Shown here: in pieces, positions 36,323 to 45,494 of the stretch | Layout of the letters: each line of letters starts with the position of its first letter | Numbering within the stretch: the first letter of the stretch is position 1 | From: Streptomyces sp. NRRL F-525 | GTDB taxonomy: Bacteria > Actinomycetota > Actinomycetes > Streptomycetales > Streptomycetaceae | Assembly: GCF_000716605.1 (NCBI RefSeq) | Contig: NZ_JNXE01000023.1 | Coordinates: 62,001-126,000, forward strand | DNA: 64,000 bases | Direction: 5' to 3' | Made by a program: the position numbers and the translations under genes | The notes under the pieces: generated by a model | Told to the model about the DNA's origin: nothing | Databases searched by the model: none | Seen by the model: the letters and a program-made list of their open reading frames with translations, nothing else

Positions 36323-36338
36323 GTTAACGACCGCTAAC
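36323..36338. promoter_or_regulatory. TetR-type operator 2, overlapping the regulator's promoter
   Basis: GTTAACGACCGCTAAC is the second copy, centred 28 bp from site 1. It lies just upstream of TAGAAT (36348-36353), a likely -10 element for the regulator gene, so binding would be autoregulatory. Confidence 0.75.
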
Positions 36339-36360
36339 CTCCCTGTCTAGAATTACTCCC

Positions 36361-36963
36361 ATGACCACGAGAACCGACGCCCCCACCCGCCGCGAGCAGA
36401 TCCTCAAGGAGGCCGCGCGGCTCTTCGCCGAGCGGGGTTTCCACGGCGTCGGGGTCGACGAGATAGGCGCGGCGGTCGGTATCAGCGGGCCTGGCCTGTA
36501 CCGCCACTTCCCGGGCAAGGACGCGATGCTCGCGGAGCTCCTGGTCGGCATCAGCGGCCAGCTCCTCACGGGCGCGAAGCGCCGCCTGGCGGAGTCGGAG
36601 GGCGTGACCTCTCCGGAGGTCCTGCTCGACTCGCTCATCGAGGGCCACATCGACTTCGCCCTCGACGACCGCCCCCTGATCACCCTCCACGACCGCGAAC
36701 TGGACCGGCTCCGGGACACGGATCGGAAGCTCGTGCGTCAACTCCAGCGCCAGTACGTGGAGTTGTGGGTGGAGGTGGTACGGGAGGTGTACCCGGAGTT
36801 GGCCGAGCCCAGCGCGCGGTCCGCGGTGCACTCGGTGTTCGGGCTGCTGAACTCGACTCCGCATCTGGGGAGGCCGGGGTCGTTGCCGGGGCGGGGGGCT
36901 ACGGCGGAGTTGCTGCATCGGATGGCGCGGGGGGCGTTGGGGGCGGCGGCTTCGGTGGGGTGA
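36361..36963 (+). CDS. TetR-family regulator of the leucine/isovalerate operon
   Basis: 200 residues. TetR helix-turn-helix at about residues 10-57 (RREQILKEAARLFAERGFHGVGVDEIGAAVGISGPGLYRHFPGKDAML), then an all-helical ligand domain (~75-195). No Shine-Dalgarno sequence precedes ATG at 36361, and a TAGAAT -10 ends 7 nt before it, so the message is probably leaderless. The gene is divergent from the carboxylase operon with two matching operators between, a usual arrangement for a repressor relieved by an acyl-CoA or acid intermediate. The C-terminal 40 residues are Gly/Ala-rich. Confidence 0.88.
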   Translation: MTTRTDAPTRREQILKEAARLFAERGFHGVGVDEIGAAVGISGPGLYRHFPGKDAMLAELLVGISGQLLTGAKRRLAESEGVTSPEVLLDSLIEGHIDFALDDRPLITLHDRELDRLRDTDRKLVRQLQRQYVELWVEVVREVYPELAEPSARSAVHSVFGLLNSTPHLGRPGSLPGRGATAELLHRMARGALGAAASVG

Positions 36964-37357
36964 CGGCGTGGCCTACCGGGCCGGGTCGAGGCGGCGGCTG
37001 CGCCGGGGTCCGGGGCGGAGCCCCGTGTCGGGGCCGGGCGGGCCCGGGGTGAGGGGGCGGCTCTCGGGGTCCGGGGCGGAGCCCCGTGTCGGGACGGTGT
37101 GGCCTGCCGGGCCGGGCGGGCCGGGTCGAGGCGGCAGGTGTCCCGGGGTCCGGGGCGGAGCCCCGTGTCGGGACTGCTTGGCCAACCGAGTCGGGCGGGT
37201 GGGTGGGCAATCGCGTGGGCAACCGGCCCGATGAGCGAGACACGGCGTGACGAGCGTTACGTACTCGTTCCGCTGGACGCTCGATCTACTCGCCGGTACC
37301 GTGATGTTCTGAGCAAGCGCTTAGACATGGACCCTGGGCTAGCTGGAGGTGGCGGCG
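36964..37357. repeat. Intergenic region with three 28-bp GC-rich direct repeats
   Basis: Identical 28-bp units lie at 37005-37032, 37066-37093 and 37145-37172. Each contains the hairpin CGGGGCGGAGCCCCG. Spacing is 61 and 79 bp, with related GC-rich filler (GGGCCGGGCGGG). They follow the TetR gene and may act as serial terminators. The remainder (37210-37350) should hold the promoter of the next gene; GAGCAAGCGCTTAG (37311-37324) is a possible operator half-match. No gene is supported here. Confidence 0.75.
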
Positions 37358-38515
37358 GTGCGCCGTACGGTGTTTGACGAGGACCACGAGGCGTTCCGGG
37401 AGACCCTCCGGGCCTTCATCGAGGCCGAGGTCGTCCCCGTCTACGACGAGTGGTTCGCGGCCGGCCAGGCGCCGCGCGACTTCTACTACAAGCTCGCCGA
37501 GCTCGGCGTCTTCGGCATCCGCGTGGACGAGGAGTACGGCGGCGCGGGCATCGACTCGTACAAGTTCGAGGCCGTCCTCTACGAGGAGACCGCGCGCGCG
37601 GGTGTCTCCTTCGGCGGCTCCGGCGTCCACGTGCTGCTCGGCCTGCCCTACATCAAGCTGCTCGCCACCGACGAGCAGAAGAAGAAGTACCTGCCGAAGT
37701 TCGTCTCCGGCGAGGAGATGTGGGCCATCGCGATGACCGAGCCGGGCACCGGCTCCGACCTCGCGGGCATGAAGACCACCGCCAAGCTCTCCGAGGACGG
37801 CACGCACTACGTCCTCAACGGCGCCAAGACCTTCATCACCGGCGGTGTGCACGCCGACCGCATGATCGTCTGCGCCCGTACCGCCCCCTCCACGAAGGAG
37901 GACCGCCGCCACGGCATCTCCCTCTTCGTGGTGGACACCAAGGCCGAGGGCTACTCGGTCGGCCGCAAGCTCGACAAGCTCGGCCTGAAGACCTCCGACA
38001 CCGCCGAGCTGGCGTTCGTCGACGTGAAGGTCCCGGCCGAGGACCTCCTCGGCGAGGAGAACAAGGGCTTCTACTACCTCGGCCACAACCTCGCCTCCGA
38101 GCGCTGGGGCATCGCCTTCGGCGCGTACGCGCAGGCCAAGGCCGCCGTCCGGTTCGCGAAGCAGTACGTCCAGGAGCGCGTGGTCTTCGGCCAGCCCGTC
38201 GCCGCGTTCCAGAACACCAAGTTCGAACTGGCCGCCTGCCAGGCCGAGGTGGACGCCGCCGAGGCCGTCGTCGACCGCGCGACCGAGGCCCTGGACGCCG
38301 GTGAGCTGACCCCCGCCGAGGCGGCCAGCGCCAAGCTGTTCACCACCGAGGTCGCCCACCGCGTGATCGATCGCTGCCTCCAGCTGCACGGCGGCTACGG
38401 CTTCATGAACGAGTACCCGATCGCCCGCCTGTACGCGGACAACCGCGTCAACCGCATCTACGGCGGCACCAGCGAGATCATGAAGACGATCATCGCGAAG
38501 GACATGGGCCTGTAA
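37358..38515 (+). CDS. Acyl-CoA dehydrogenase, long-chain-like active site
   Basis: 385 residues from GTG at 37358, with GGAGG 8 nt upstream; GTG at 37349 lies inside that ribosome binding site and is rejected. Complete acyl-CoA dehydrogenase: AMTEPGTGSDLAGMKTTA in the middle domain and LQLHGGYGFMNEYPIAR in the C-terminal domain. The catalytic region reads IYGGTSEIMK, with Gly where short- and medium-chain enzymes have the base Glu. NLASERWGIAFGAYA offers a Glu at the alternative position used by long-chain and isovaleryl enzymes. It probably acts on fatty or branched acyl-CoAs. It is 35 bp upstream of the thioesterase gene on the same strand. Confidence 0.9.
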   Translation: MRRTVFDEDHEAFRETLRAFIEAEVVPVYDEWFAAGQAPRDFYYKLAELGVFGIRVDEEYGGAGIDSYKFEAVLYEETARAGVSFGGSGVHVLLGLPYIKLLATDEQKKKYLPKFVSGEEMWAIAMTEPGTGSDLAGMKTTAKLSEDGTHYVLNGAKTFITGGVHADRMIVCARTAPSTKEDRRHGISLFVVDTKAEGYSVGRKLDKLGLKTSDTAELAFVDVKVPAEDLLGEENKGFYYLGHNLASERWGIAFGAYAQAKAAVRFAKQYVQERVVFGQPVAAFQNTKFELAACQAEVDAAEAVVDRATEALDAGELTPAEAASAKLFTTEVAHRVIDRCLQLHGGYGFMNEYPIARLYADNRVNRIYGGTSEIMKTIIAKDMGL

Positions 38516-38550
38516 GGTCCCCGAAATTACCGGCCCGTAGAAAAGGTGCC

Positions 38551-39432
38551 ATGAGCAAGGCACTTCAGGGACTCCTCGATCTCCTCGACCTCGAGCAGAT
38601 CGAGGAGAACATCTTCCGCGGCCAGTCCCAGTCCGCCGTCGTCCCCCGGGTCTTCGGCGGACAGGTGGCGGCCCAGGCGCTGGTCGCCGCCGGCCGGACG
38701 GTCTCCGCGGACCGTCTCGCCCACTCCCTCCACGCGTACTTCCTGCGCCCCGGCGACCCCGGCGCGCCCATCGTCTACACCGTCGAGCGCATGAACGACG
38801 GCCGCTCCTTCACCGCGCGCCGCGTCGTCGCGGTCCAGCACGGCCAGCCGATCTTCGCCCTCTCCGCGTCCTTCCAGCGCCACGAGGACGGCCTCGAACA
38901 CCAGGCCCCCATGCCGTCCGCCCCCGACCCGGCCACCCTGCCCACCTCGCAGGACCGGCTGCGCGGCTACGACCACATCGCCCCCGAGGTCGTGGAGAAG
39001 TTCCTGGAGGCGCGCGAGGCCATCGACCTGCGCTACGTCGAGGAGCCGCCGTACGGAAAGTTCGGCGCACCGCGCGAACCGCACTCCCAGGTGTGGTTCC
39101 GCACCAACGGCAAGCTCGACGGAGCCATCGACGACCCGCTCCTCCACGTAGTACTCGCGACCTACGTCTCCGACATGACCCTCCTCGACTCCGTGCTCCT
39201 CGCGCACGGGCGGGGCGGCTGGGCCGTAGGGGATGTCGTAGGGGCGTCCCTCGACCACGCGATGTGGTTCCACCGGCCGTTCCGCGCGGACGAGTGGCTG
39301 CTCTACGACCAGGAGTCGCCGTCGGCGTCCGGCGGGCGCGGGCTCGGGCAGGCCCGGATCTACACGCAGGACGGTCAACTGGCCATCTCCGTCATTCAGG
39401 AGGGCGTGGTCCGGGTTCCTCGGGAACACTGA
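38551..39432 (+). CDS. tesB: Acyl-CoA thioesterase II (TesB)
   Basis: 293 residues, usual TesB length. Double-hotdog fold: first half around VFGGQVAAQALVAAGRTV and LHAYFLRPGDP, second half around SDMTLLDSVLLAHG and ASLDHAMWFHRPFRADEWLLYDQ. The latter contains the catalytic Asp of the family triad. The enzyme hydrolyses acyl-CoA to free acid and CoA in the cytoplasm. Its ATG is preceded by AAAAGG. The 35-bp gap after the acyl-CoA dehydrogenase suggests one transcript for fatty acid turnover. The CDF transporter gene begins 4 bp after its stop. Confidence 0.92.
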   Translation: MSKALQGLLDLLDLEQIEENIFRGQSQSAVVPRVFGGQVAAQALVAAGRTVSADRLAHSLHAYFLRPGDPGAPIVYTVERMNDGRSFTARRVVAVQHGQPIFALSASFQRHEDGLEHQAPMPSAPDPATLPTSQDRLRGYDHIAPEVVEKFLEAREAIDLRYVEEPPYGKFGAPREPHSQVWFRTNGKLDGAIDDPLLHVVLATYVSDMTLLDSVLLAHGRGGWAVGDVVGASLDHAMWFHRPFRADEWLLYDQESPSASGGRGLGQARIYTQDGQLAISVIQEGVVRVPREH

Positions 39433-39436
39433 GGGC

Positions 39437-40408
39437 ATGGCAGAAACAGAGGAGGGTGACGGCGGCGGCGAGTCCACCGTCACCGTGATCGTCGCGGCCG
39501 TCGCCAACCTGGGCATCGCGCTCGCCAAGGCGGTCGCCGGCGTCATCAGCGGATCCAGCGCGATGCTGTCGGAGGCCGCGCACTCCGTCGCCGACACGGT
39601 GACCGAACTCCTCCTCCTCACCGCCCTCAAACGCAGCAGCAAGCCCGCCGACGAGGAACACCCCCTGGGCTACGGCCCCGAGCGCTACATCTGGGCGATG
39701 CTCGCCGCCGTCGCCACCTTCGTCGGCGGCGCGGTCTTCTCGATCTACGACGGCGTTCACACCCTCGTCGCCGGTGAGGATCTCGGCGACCCGCTGATCT
39801 CCTACATCGTGCTCGGCGTCGCCTTCCTCCTGGAGGGCTACTCCCTGCGGACGGGCGTACGCCAGGCTCGCGGCGAGGCGGCCCGCTTCGACGCCTCGTT
39901 CAAGCGCTACCTCCGCTACACCCCCGACACCGCCGTGAAGGCCGTAGTACTCGAGGACTCCGCCGCGCTCGTCGGCCTGGTCCTCGCGGCCGGCGGCCTG
40001 CTCGGCGGCCAGCTCACCGGCTCCGGCGTCTGGGACGGCATCGCGTCCCTCTGCATCGGCTTCCTGCTGCTCTACGTCGCCTGGGTGCTCGGCCGCTCCA
40101 ACGCCGAACTCCTCATCGGCCGCCCCCTCCCCAAGGCCATGCGGGACCGCATCCGGGAGGATCTGCTCGGGGTCGAACACATCGAGGCCGTACTGGAGTT
40201 GACGACCCTCGTGCAGGGCCCGCGCGAGGCGCTGGTCGCCGCGAAGATCGACTTCCGGGACCGGTCGAGCGCCGCGCAGATCGAGTGGGCCTGCGAACAG
40301 GCCGAGCAGCGACTGCGGGAGGCGTTCCCCTCGGTCAACCGGGTCTATCTGGACCCGACACCGGGGTACGCGCAGCGCCGGGCGGAGGGGCTCAACCCCT
40401 GGCCGTGA
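39437..40408 (+). CDS. Cation diffusion facilitator (CDF) family transporter
   Basis: 323 residues. Six transmembrane segments expected, starting at about residue 15 (VTVIVAAVANLGIALAKAVAGVISGSSAMLSEAAHSVADT). The metal-site HxxxD of helix 2 is AHSVADT, and helix 5 offers VLEDSAALVGL. A cytoplasmic C-terminal ferredoxin-like domain (~225-310) ends with RVYLDPTP. CDF proteins export Zn, Fe, Mn or Co by proton antiport. The E-D pair in helix 5, in place of H-D, resembles the SLC30A9-like or Mn/Fe-leaning groups, so the metal is uncertain. It starts 4 bp after tesB, hence shares its transcript. Confidence 0.88.
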   Translation: MAETEEGDGGGESTVTVIVAAVANLGIALAKAVAGVISGSSAMLSEAAHSVADTVTELLLLTALKRSSKPADEEHPLGYGPERYIWAMLAAVATFVGGAVFSIYDGVHTLVAGEDLGDPLISYIVLGVAFLLEGYSLRTGVRQARGEAARFDASFKRYLRYTPDTAVKAVVLEDSAALVGLVLAAGGLLGGQLTGSGVWDGIASLCIGFLLLYVAWVLGRSNAELLIGRPLPKAMRDRIREDLLGVEHIEAVLELTTLVQGPREALVAAKIDFRDRSSAAQIEWACEQAEQRLREAFPSVNRVYLDPTPGYAQRRAEGLNPWP

Positions 40409-40430
40409 CAAGGGAGTTGAGGGCTGCCCC

Positions 40431-41219
40431 TCAGCTCAGTCCCGCCTCCGCGAGCAGATACGCGGTCATCGGGTCGTAGTACCTGGGGCTGACGACGTGG
40501 TCGTCGAGGGGGACCGCCACCTGGACGGTGCCCTCCGACTCGGCGAGGAAGAGCGCGGGGTCGTTGGAGTCGGCGTAGCCCACGGAGTCGACGCCGTGGC
40601 GGCCCGCGTAGCCCGCCCAGCCGTGGTCGGCGACGACCAGGTCGGGCAGCGGGCGGCCCTCGCGCTCCAGGGTGGTGAGGATCGCCTTCATCGGCTCACC
40701 GGAGTGCGTGTGCCAGAGCGTCGCGCCGTGCTCCAGGACGGACACGTCCGCGAACTGCATGACGTACCCCTCCTCCGTCTGCAGCCCCTCCGGGATCACC
40801 ACGATCTCGCAGCCGGCCGTGCGCAGGGCGGCGGCCGTGGCGCGGTGCACGTCCAGCAGACCGCCCGGGTGACCGGTCGCGAAGAGCACCCGCTGCTGCC
40901 CGTCGGCCGCCTTGCGCAGCCGCGCCGCCAGCCGGTCGAGACCCTCGACCGTCAGCTCCGGGTCGATGGTGTCCTGGCCGTAGCGGTACTCGGGGTCGTC
41001 GTTCACGCCCACCCGCTCCGCCATCACCGCGAGCACGTCCTGCTCGTCGGTCCAGCGGCTGCCGAGCTCCAGGCCGAACCAGTAGTGGCGGTCGCCGTTC
41101 GCGAGCTTGCGGTAGTGCGAGAGGTTGTTCTCGCGGGGCGTGGCTACGTCGCCCGCGATACGGGTCTTCACAAGGTGATCGACGAGCTCGGCGCGGCTGG
41201 GGGTCCCGGGTATCGGCAT
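40431..41219 (-). CDS. Phosphatase-like conserved protein
   Basis: 262 residues from ATG at 41219 (GGGA 4-5 nt upstream); ATG at 41228 adds three residues and is equally possible. Sequence blocks DVATPRENNLSHYRKLANGDRHYWFGLELG, VLFATGHPGGLLDVHRATA and VVADHGWAGYAGRHGVDSVGYADSNDPALFLAESEG are striking and likely conserved. From memory this group is annotated as phosphatase in Streptomyces. I do not recognise classical HAD or calcineurin motifs, so the activity is uncertain. The protein is soluble with no signal peptide. It lies 62 bp downstream of the PucR gene on the same strand. Confidence 0.6.
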   Translation of the reverse strand: MPIPGTPSRAELVDHLVKTRIAGDVATPRENNLSHYRKLANGDRHYWFGLELGSRWTDEQDVLAVMAERVGVNDDPEYRYGQDTIDPELTVEGLDRLAARLRKAADGQQRVLFATGHPGGLLDVHRATAAALRTAGCEIVVIPEGLQTEEGYVMQFADVSVLEHGATLWHTHSGEPMKAILTTLEREGRPLPDLVVADHGWAGYAGRHGVDSVGYADSNDPALFLAESEGTVQVAVPLDDHVVSPRYYDPMTAYLLAEAGLS

Positions 41220-41281
41220 GGTTCCCATTGTGGAGCAGAGAGATGTGCGCCCGCCCGACGTCCCGAACGCTGGGATGTGGA

Positions 41282-42820
41282 TCACTCACCGGCGACCGCT
41301 CGCAGGTGTCGCAGCCCGAACCACAGCTCCATCCGTACGTCCGGATCGTCCAGGTCCGCCTCCAGCAGCGCCGCGCACCGGGCGATCCGCTGCCGCACGG
41401 TGTTGCGGTGCACGGCCAGGGCGACCGCCGTACGGTCCCAACTCCCGTGCAGGGAGAGCCAGGTGCGCAGGGTCTCGGTGAGCGCGGGGTGCGCGGCGAG
41501 CGGCGCGAGCAGGGCACGGGCGTGCGCCTCGGCCTCGTCGTGCGGTACGAGTCCGTCGAGCCCGGCGCGGCCGGCGGAACCGTGTCCTGCCAGCGGGGTA
41601 CGGGTCGCACGGGCGCGGGCCAGGGCACGGGCCGCCTGGGTGTCGGCGGCGGACCAGTCGTCGGGGGTGACAGGGGCGCTGACCCCTAGGGTCCAGCCGG
41701 GTTGCGGGGCGGGTTCGCGATCGGCGGGGAGGAGTACCCGTACGACCTCCGGTGTCTGGTCGATCAGCGTGGAACCGAGGGCGGCGCCGAGCGCGGAGGC
41801 GGCGACGGGGTCGGGGGCACGGTCGGCTCCGGCGTCGGGCGCGGCGTGGACCACGACCCACCGGTCCCCGCCGAGCAGCGACGCGACGTCCTCCGGCGGG
41901 GCGCCCAGCAGCAGCCGCACGAGCGCCGACGAACGGTCCGCTCCCGTGCGGCTCTGGTGTTCGCCGGTGAGGAGGGAGAGGAGGACGGCGGCGACGGAGG
42001 CGATGGTGTGGTCGCCGGGGGCGCGCTGCGGGGCGGCGACCCCTAGGACGAAACCCTGACCGGTACCGAGGGCGTAGGCCGCGAGGTGGATGCCGAGGAC
42101 GGTGTCGGTGGCGGAGGTGGGGGACGTAGAGGATGAGGTCGCAGTGGCGGGGGGTCGTACCACCCGTGCCAGCTTCGCCAACGCCTCCCGAGCCTCCACC
42201 CCCGGTGTTCCCGTCGTCCCCGCCCCACGCCCCGCCGCCGCGATCTCCGTGCCGTCCGGGCCGTAGAGCACGGCCCGCCCGCTGACCCGCTGGGCGAGTT
42301 GTCGTAGCACCGAAGGGACCGGATCCGGGCGGGAGGCCGCTGCGGCGAGGCTCTGTTGGGCCTCCGTGACGCGGCGGAGTTCGGCGAGGCGGGCCTGGGC
42401 CATCAGTTGCCAGACCGCGCGGGCCACGCGGGAGAACGGGGTGGGCGGGGGGACTTCCAGTAGGGGGAGGTCGTAGTGGTCGCAGGCCGCGACCAAGGCG
42501 CGCGGCACGGTGTCGTGGACCGGTGCGACGCCGAAGCCGAGGGCCACTCCGCCCGCTTCGACGATCCGGGCGACGTAGTCGTCGAAGTACGTGCCCGAGC
42601 CGGCCGCGTCGGTGATGTGGACGCCCGCCGTCAGCAGCAGCTCGCCGCCCAGCAGGTACGGATAGGGGTCCGGCATCTCCGACGTGTGCGCCCAGTGGAT
42701 CGCGACGTCGGGGTCGGACGGTCCGGCGATCTGCCGCAGCCCCAGGTCCTCGCGGGCCAGGAGGGCGGAGAGGAGCACGGGTGGGGTGGGCGGTGTGGGC
42801 GGAACCGTGAGGTCCGGCAT
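41282..42820 (-). CDS. PucR-family transcriptional regulator
   Basis: 512 residues from ATG at 42820 (GGAGG 11 nt upstream); ATG at 42838 is an alternative. The N-terminal PucR sensory domain (~10-130) begins VLLSALLAREDLGLRQIAG. A GGDEF-like middle region lies at about 285-400. The C-terminal HTH_30 domain is LRTWLSLHGSWDRTAVALAVHRNTVRQRIARCAALL (~455-490). Members usually activate purine, amino acid or polyamine catabolism genes in response to a ligand. It is divergent from the sodium/solute symporter gene, with repeated ACCCCTAGA motifs between, and probably controls the symporter-ureohydrolase-decarboxylase set. Confidence 0.88.
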   Translation of the reverse strand: MPDLTVPPTPPTPPVLLSALLAREDLGLRQIAGPSDPDVAIHWAHTSEMPDPYPYLLGGELLLTAGVHITDAAGSGTYFDDYVARIVEAGGVALGFGVAPVHDTVPRALVAACDHYDLPLLEVPPPTPFSRVARAVWQLMAQARLAELRRVTEAQQSLAAAASRPDPVPSVLRQLAQRVSGRAVLYGPDGTEIAAAGRGAGTTGTPGVEAREALAKLARVVRPPATATSSSTSPTSATDTVLGIHLAAYALGTGQGFVLGVAAPQRAPGDHTIASVAAVLLSLLTGEHQSRTGADRSSALVRLLLGAPPEDVASLLGGDRWVVVHAAPDAGADRAPDPVAASALGAALGSTLIDQTPEVVRVLLPADREPAPQPGWTLGVSAPVTPDDWSAADTQAARALARARATRTPLAGHGSAGRAGLDGLVPHDEAEAHARALLAPLAAHPALTETLRTWLSLHGSWDRTAVALAVHRNTVRQRIARCAALLEADLDDPDVRMELWFGLRHLRAVAGE

Positions 42821-42935
42821 GGTGGACGTTTCCTCCATCGCCTCGGGCTCGGATGGATGAAACGTACACTTCGCAGCCGCTTTCCGGCCACCTAGGGTCA
42901 GTCGCGACGCAAGCCCCCCCCGAGACACCGGGGCA

Positions 42936-42964
42936 ACCCCTAGACCCCCGGGACGACCCCTAGA
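42936..42964. promoter_or_regulatory. Two ACCCCTAGA direct repeats in the PucR/symporter gap
   Basis: ACCCCTAGA occurs at 42936-42944 and 42956-42964, exactly 20 bp apart (two helical turns), with a related CCTAGGGT at 42891-42898. This spacing on one DNA face suits binding by a regulator, most simply the divergent PucR protein. Confidence 0.45.
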
Positions 42965-42985
42965 GCGCGCGAAGGAGGCCCCCGT

Positions 42986-44452
42986 ATGGCCGTCGACTAC
43001 ACCGTGATCGTCGTCTACCTGGCCGGCATGCTGGCCATGGGCTGGTGGGGCATGCGCCGCGCCAAGTCCAAGAGCGACTTCCTGGTCGCGGGCCGCCGAC
43101 TGGGCCCGGTCATGTACTCCGGCACCATGGCCGCGATCGTTCTGGGCGGCGCGTCCACCATCGGCGGCGTCGGTCTCGGCTACCAGTACGGCCTGTCCGG
43201 CGCCTGGATGGTCTTCACCATCGGCCTCGGCCTGCTCGCCCTCTCCGTCTTCTTCTCCGCCCGCATCGCCCGCCTCAAGGTGTACACGGTGTCGGAGATG
43301 CTCGATCTCAGGTACGGCGGCCGCGCGGGGGTCATCTCCGGCATCGTCATGTGGGCGTACACCCTGATGCTGGCCGTCACCTCGACCATCGCCTACGCCA
43401 CGATCTTCGATGTCCTCTTCGACATGAACCGCACCCTCGCGATCGTCCTCGGCGGCTCGATCGTCGTCGCGTACTCGACGCTCGGCGGCATGTGGTCGAT
43501 CACGCTCACGGACATGGTGCAGTTCGTGGTGAAGACGATCGGCGTGCTCCTGCTCCTGCTGCCCATCGCGGTCGTCAAGGCGGGCGGCTTCAGCGAGATG
43601 AAGGCGAAGCTGCCCACCGAGTACTTCGACCCGCTGGGCATCGGCGGCGAGACGATCTTCACCTACGTCCTGATCTACACGTTCGGCATGCTCATCGGCC
43701 AGGACATCTGGCAGCGCGTGTTCACGGCGGGCAGCGACAGGACCGCCAAGTGGGGCGGCACGGTCGCGGGCACGTACTGCCTCGTCTACGCCGTCGCGGG
43801 CGCCGTCATCGGCACGGCGGCCAAGGTCCTCTACCCGAACCTCGGCAGTCCGGACGACGCCTTCGCGACCATCGTCAAGGACGAACTCCCGGTCGGCGTA
43901 AGGGGGTTGGTGCTCGCCGCCGCCCTGGCCGCCGTGATGTCGACGTCGTCGGGCGCGCTGATCGCGTGCGCCACGGTCGCGAACAACGACATCTGGTCGA
44001 GGCTGCGCGGCGCCGTACGGCGGGAGGGGGACGAGGACCACGACGAGGTACGCGGCAACCGCGTCTTCATCCTCGTCATGGGCGTAGCGGTGATCATCAC
44101 GGCGATCGCGCTGAACAACGTCGTAGAGGCGCTGACGGTCGCCTACAACCTCCTCGTCGGCGGCCTCCTCGTCCCGATCCTCGGCGGCCTGCTGTGGAAG
44201 CGCGGCACCGCACAGGGCGCGCTCGCCTCGGTGATCGTCGGCGGCCTCGCGGTCGTCGGCCTGATGGCGACCTACGGCATCCTCGCCAACGAGCCTGTGT
44301 ACTACGGCCTGTTGCTGTCTCTGGCCGCCTATGTGACCGTCTCCCTCGCCACGCCGGCGACCGACGCGGCCGTCCTCGCCGCGTGGCGGGACCGGCTCGC
44401 GGGGCGGGGTGTGCCCGAACGCGCGTCCGAACCGGTCGCCGCCCACCAGTAA
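42986..44452 (+). CDS. Sodium:solute symporter (SSS family)
   Basis: 488 residues from ATG at 42986 with GGAGG upstream. About 13 transmembrane helices. The N-terminal [23 protein letters not shown], the [16 protein letters not shown] segment and [12 protein letters not shown] are typical of the SSS family (PutP/SglT relatives). It should import a solute with sodium. The substrate is unknown; the adjoining ureohydrolase and ThDP decarboxylase suggest a guanidino acid, agmatine or an arginine-related compound. The PucR regulator is divergent, and the ureohydrolase gene follows after 73 bp. Confidence 0.9.
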   Translation: MAVDYTVIVVYLAGMLAMGWWGMRRAKSKSDFLVAGRRLGPVMYSGTMAAIVLGGASTIGGVGLGYQYGLSGAWMVFTIGLGLLALSVFFSARIARLKVYTVSEMLDLRYGGRAGVISGIVMWAYTLMLAVTSTIAYATIFDVLFDMNRTLAIVLGGSIVVAYSTLGGMWSITLTDMVQFVVKTIGVLLLLLPIAVVKAGGFSEMKAKLPTEYFDPLGIGGETIFTYVLIYTFGMLIGQDIWQRVFTAGSDRTAKWGGTVAGTYCLVYAVAGAVIGTAAKVLYPNLGSPDDAFATIVKDELPVGVRGLVLAAALAAVMSTSSGALIACATVANNDIWSRLRGAVRREGDEDHDEVRGNRVFILVMGVAVIITAIALNNVVEALTVAYNLLVGGLLVPILGGLLWKRGTAQGALASVIVGGLAVVGLMATYGILANEPVYYGLLLSLAAYVTVSLATPATDAAVLAAWRDRLAGRGVPERASEPVAAHQ

Positions 44453-44525
44453 AGTCGTAGTCAGGCGTACAAACCCGCAGGAAAAATCCCATACGCGACG
44501 TAGCGTAGGAAAGAAGGCAGTCCCC

Positions 44526-45494
44526 ATGACCAGCAACGAGACGCCCCGCGGCCCCGTCGACTCCTCGCGCGTCCCGCGGTTCGCCGGCCCCGCGACCTAC
44601 GCCCGGCTGCCGCGCCTGGACGAGGTCGGCACCGCGGACGTGGCGGTGGTCGGGGTGCCGTTCGACGCCGGTGTCTCGTACCGGCCGGGCGCGCGCTTCG
44701 GCGGCAACGCGATCCGCGAGGCGTCCCGGCTGCTGCGGCCGTACAACCCGGCGCAGGACGCGTCCCCGTTCGCGCTCGCGCAGGTCGCGGACGCCGGGGA
44801 CATCGCGGCGAACCCGTACAACATCAACGAGGCCGTCGAGGCCATCGAGGAGGCGGCGGACCAACTCCTCGACACCGGCGCGCGGTTGATGACCCTGGGC
44901 GGCGACCACACGATCGCGCTGCCGCTGCTGCGCTCGGTCGCGAAGAAGCACGGCCCGGTGGCGCTGCTGCACTTCGACGCCCATCTCGACACCTGGGACA
45001 CGTACTTCGGGGCCGAGTACACCCATGGGACGCCGTTCCGAAGGGCAGTTGAGGAGGGCATCCTCGACACGGAGGCGCTCTCGCACGTCGGCATCCGCGG
45101 TCCGCTGTACGGCAAGCAGGACCTCAAGGACGACGAGAAGATGGGCTTCGGCATCGTCACGTCGGCGGACGTCTACCGCCGGGGCGCCGACGAGGTCGCC
45201 GACCAGCTGCGCCAGCGCATCGGCGACCGCCCCCTGTACATCTCCATCGACATCGACTGCCTCGACCCGGCCCACGCGCCCGGCACCGGCACGCCCGAGG
45301 CCGGCGGCCTGACCTCCCGCGAACTTCTGGAGATCCTGCGCGGCCTGGCATCCTGCAACCTGGTGTCGGCGGACGTCGTCGAGGTGGCACCGGCGTACGA
45401 CCACGCCGAGATCACGTCGGTGGCGGCGTCGCACACCGCGTACGACCTGATCACCATCATGTCCCGTCAGATTGCCGAGGCTCGTTCGAAGTGA
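44526..45494 (+). CDS. Ureohydrolase (agmatinase/guanidinobutyrase family)
   Basis: 322 residues from ATG at 44526, with GAAGG about 9 nt upstream. Binuclear Mn ureohydrolase motifs are all present: [21 protein letters not shown], and [19 protein letters not shown]. It releases urea from a guanidino group. From memory the S. coelicolor homologue is annotated as agmatinase (speB). Translational coupling with a ThDP decarboxylase (GTGA overlap) favours 4-guanidinobutyrate as substrate, since 2-ketoarginine decarboxylation followed by oxidation yields that acid. Both possibilities give urea plus a four-carbon amine or amino acid. A TACGC/GCGTA inverted repeat (44492-44507) lies just upstream. 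Confidence 0.88.
   Translation: MTSNETPRGPVDSSRVPRFAGPATYARLPRLDEVGTADVAVVGVPFDAGVSYRPGARFGGNAIREASRLLRPYNPAQDASPFALAQVADAGDIAANPYNINEAVEAIEEAADQLLDTGARLMTLGGDHTIALPLLRSVAKKHGPVALLHFDAHLDTWDTYFGAEYTHGTPFRRAVEEGILDTEALSHVGIRGPLYGKQDLKDDEKMGFGIVTSADVYRRGADEVADQLRQRIGDRPLYISIDIDCLDPAHAPGTGTPEAGGLTSRELLEILRGLASCNLVSADVVEVAPAYDHAEITSVAASHTAYDLITIMSRQIAEARSK

Noticed and set aside
37005-37172. CRISPR array from the three identical 28-bp repeats
   Set aside because: Only three units, unequal spacing (61 and 79 bp), repeat-like spacers and no cas genes.
37311-37324. Operator GAGCAAGCGCTTAG before the second acyl-CoA dehydrogenase
   Set aside because: Only the AAGCGCTT centre is symmetric and no second copy exists nearby.
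42821-44536. Upstream extension of the PucR frame to 1084 residues
   Set aside because: The extension is antisense to the sodium/solute symporter gene and has no domain; the PucR domain starts just after ATG 42820.
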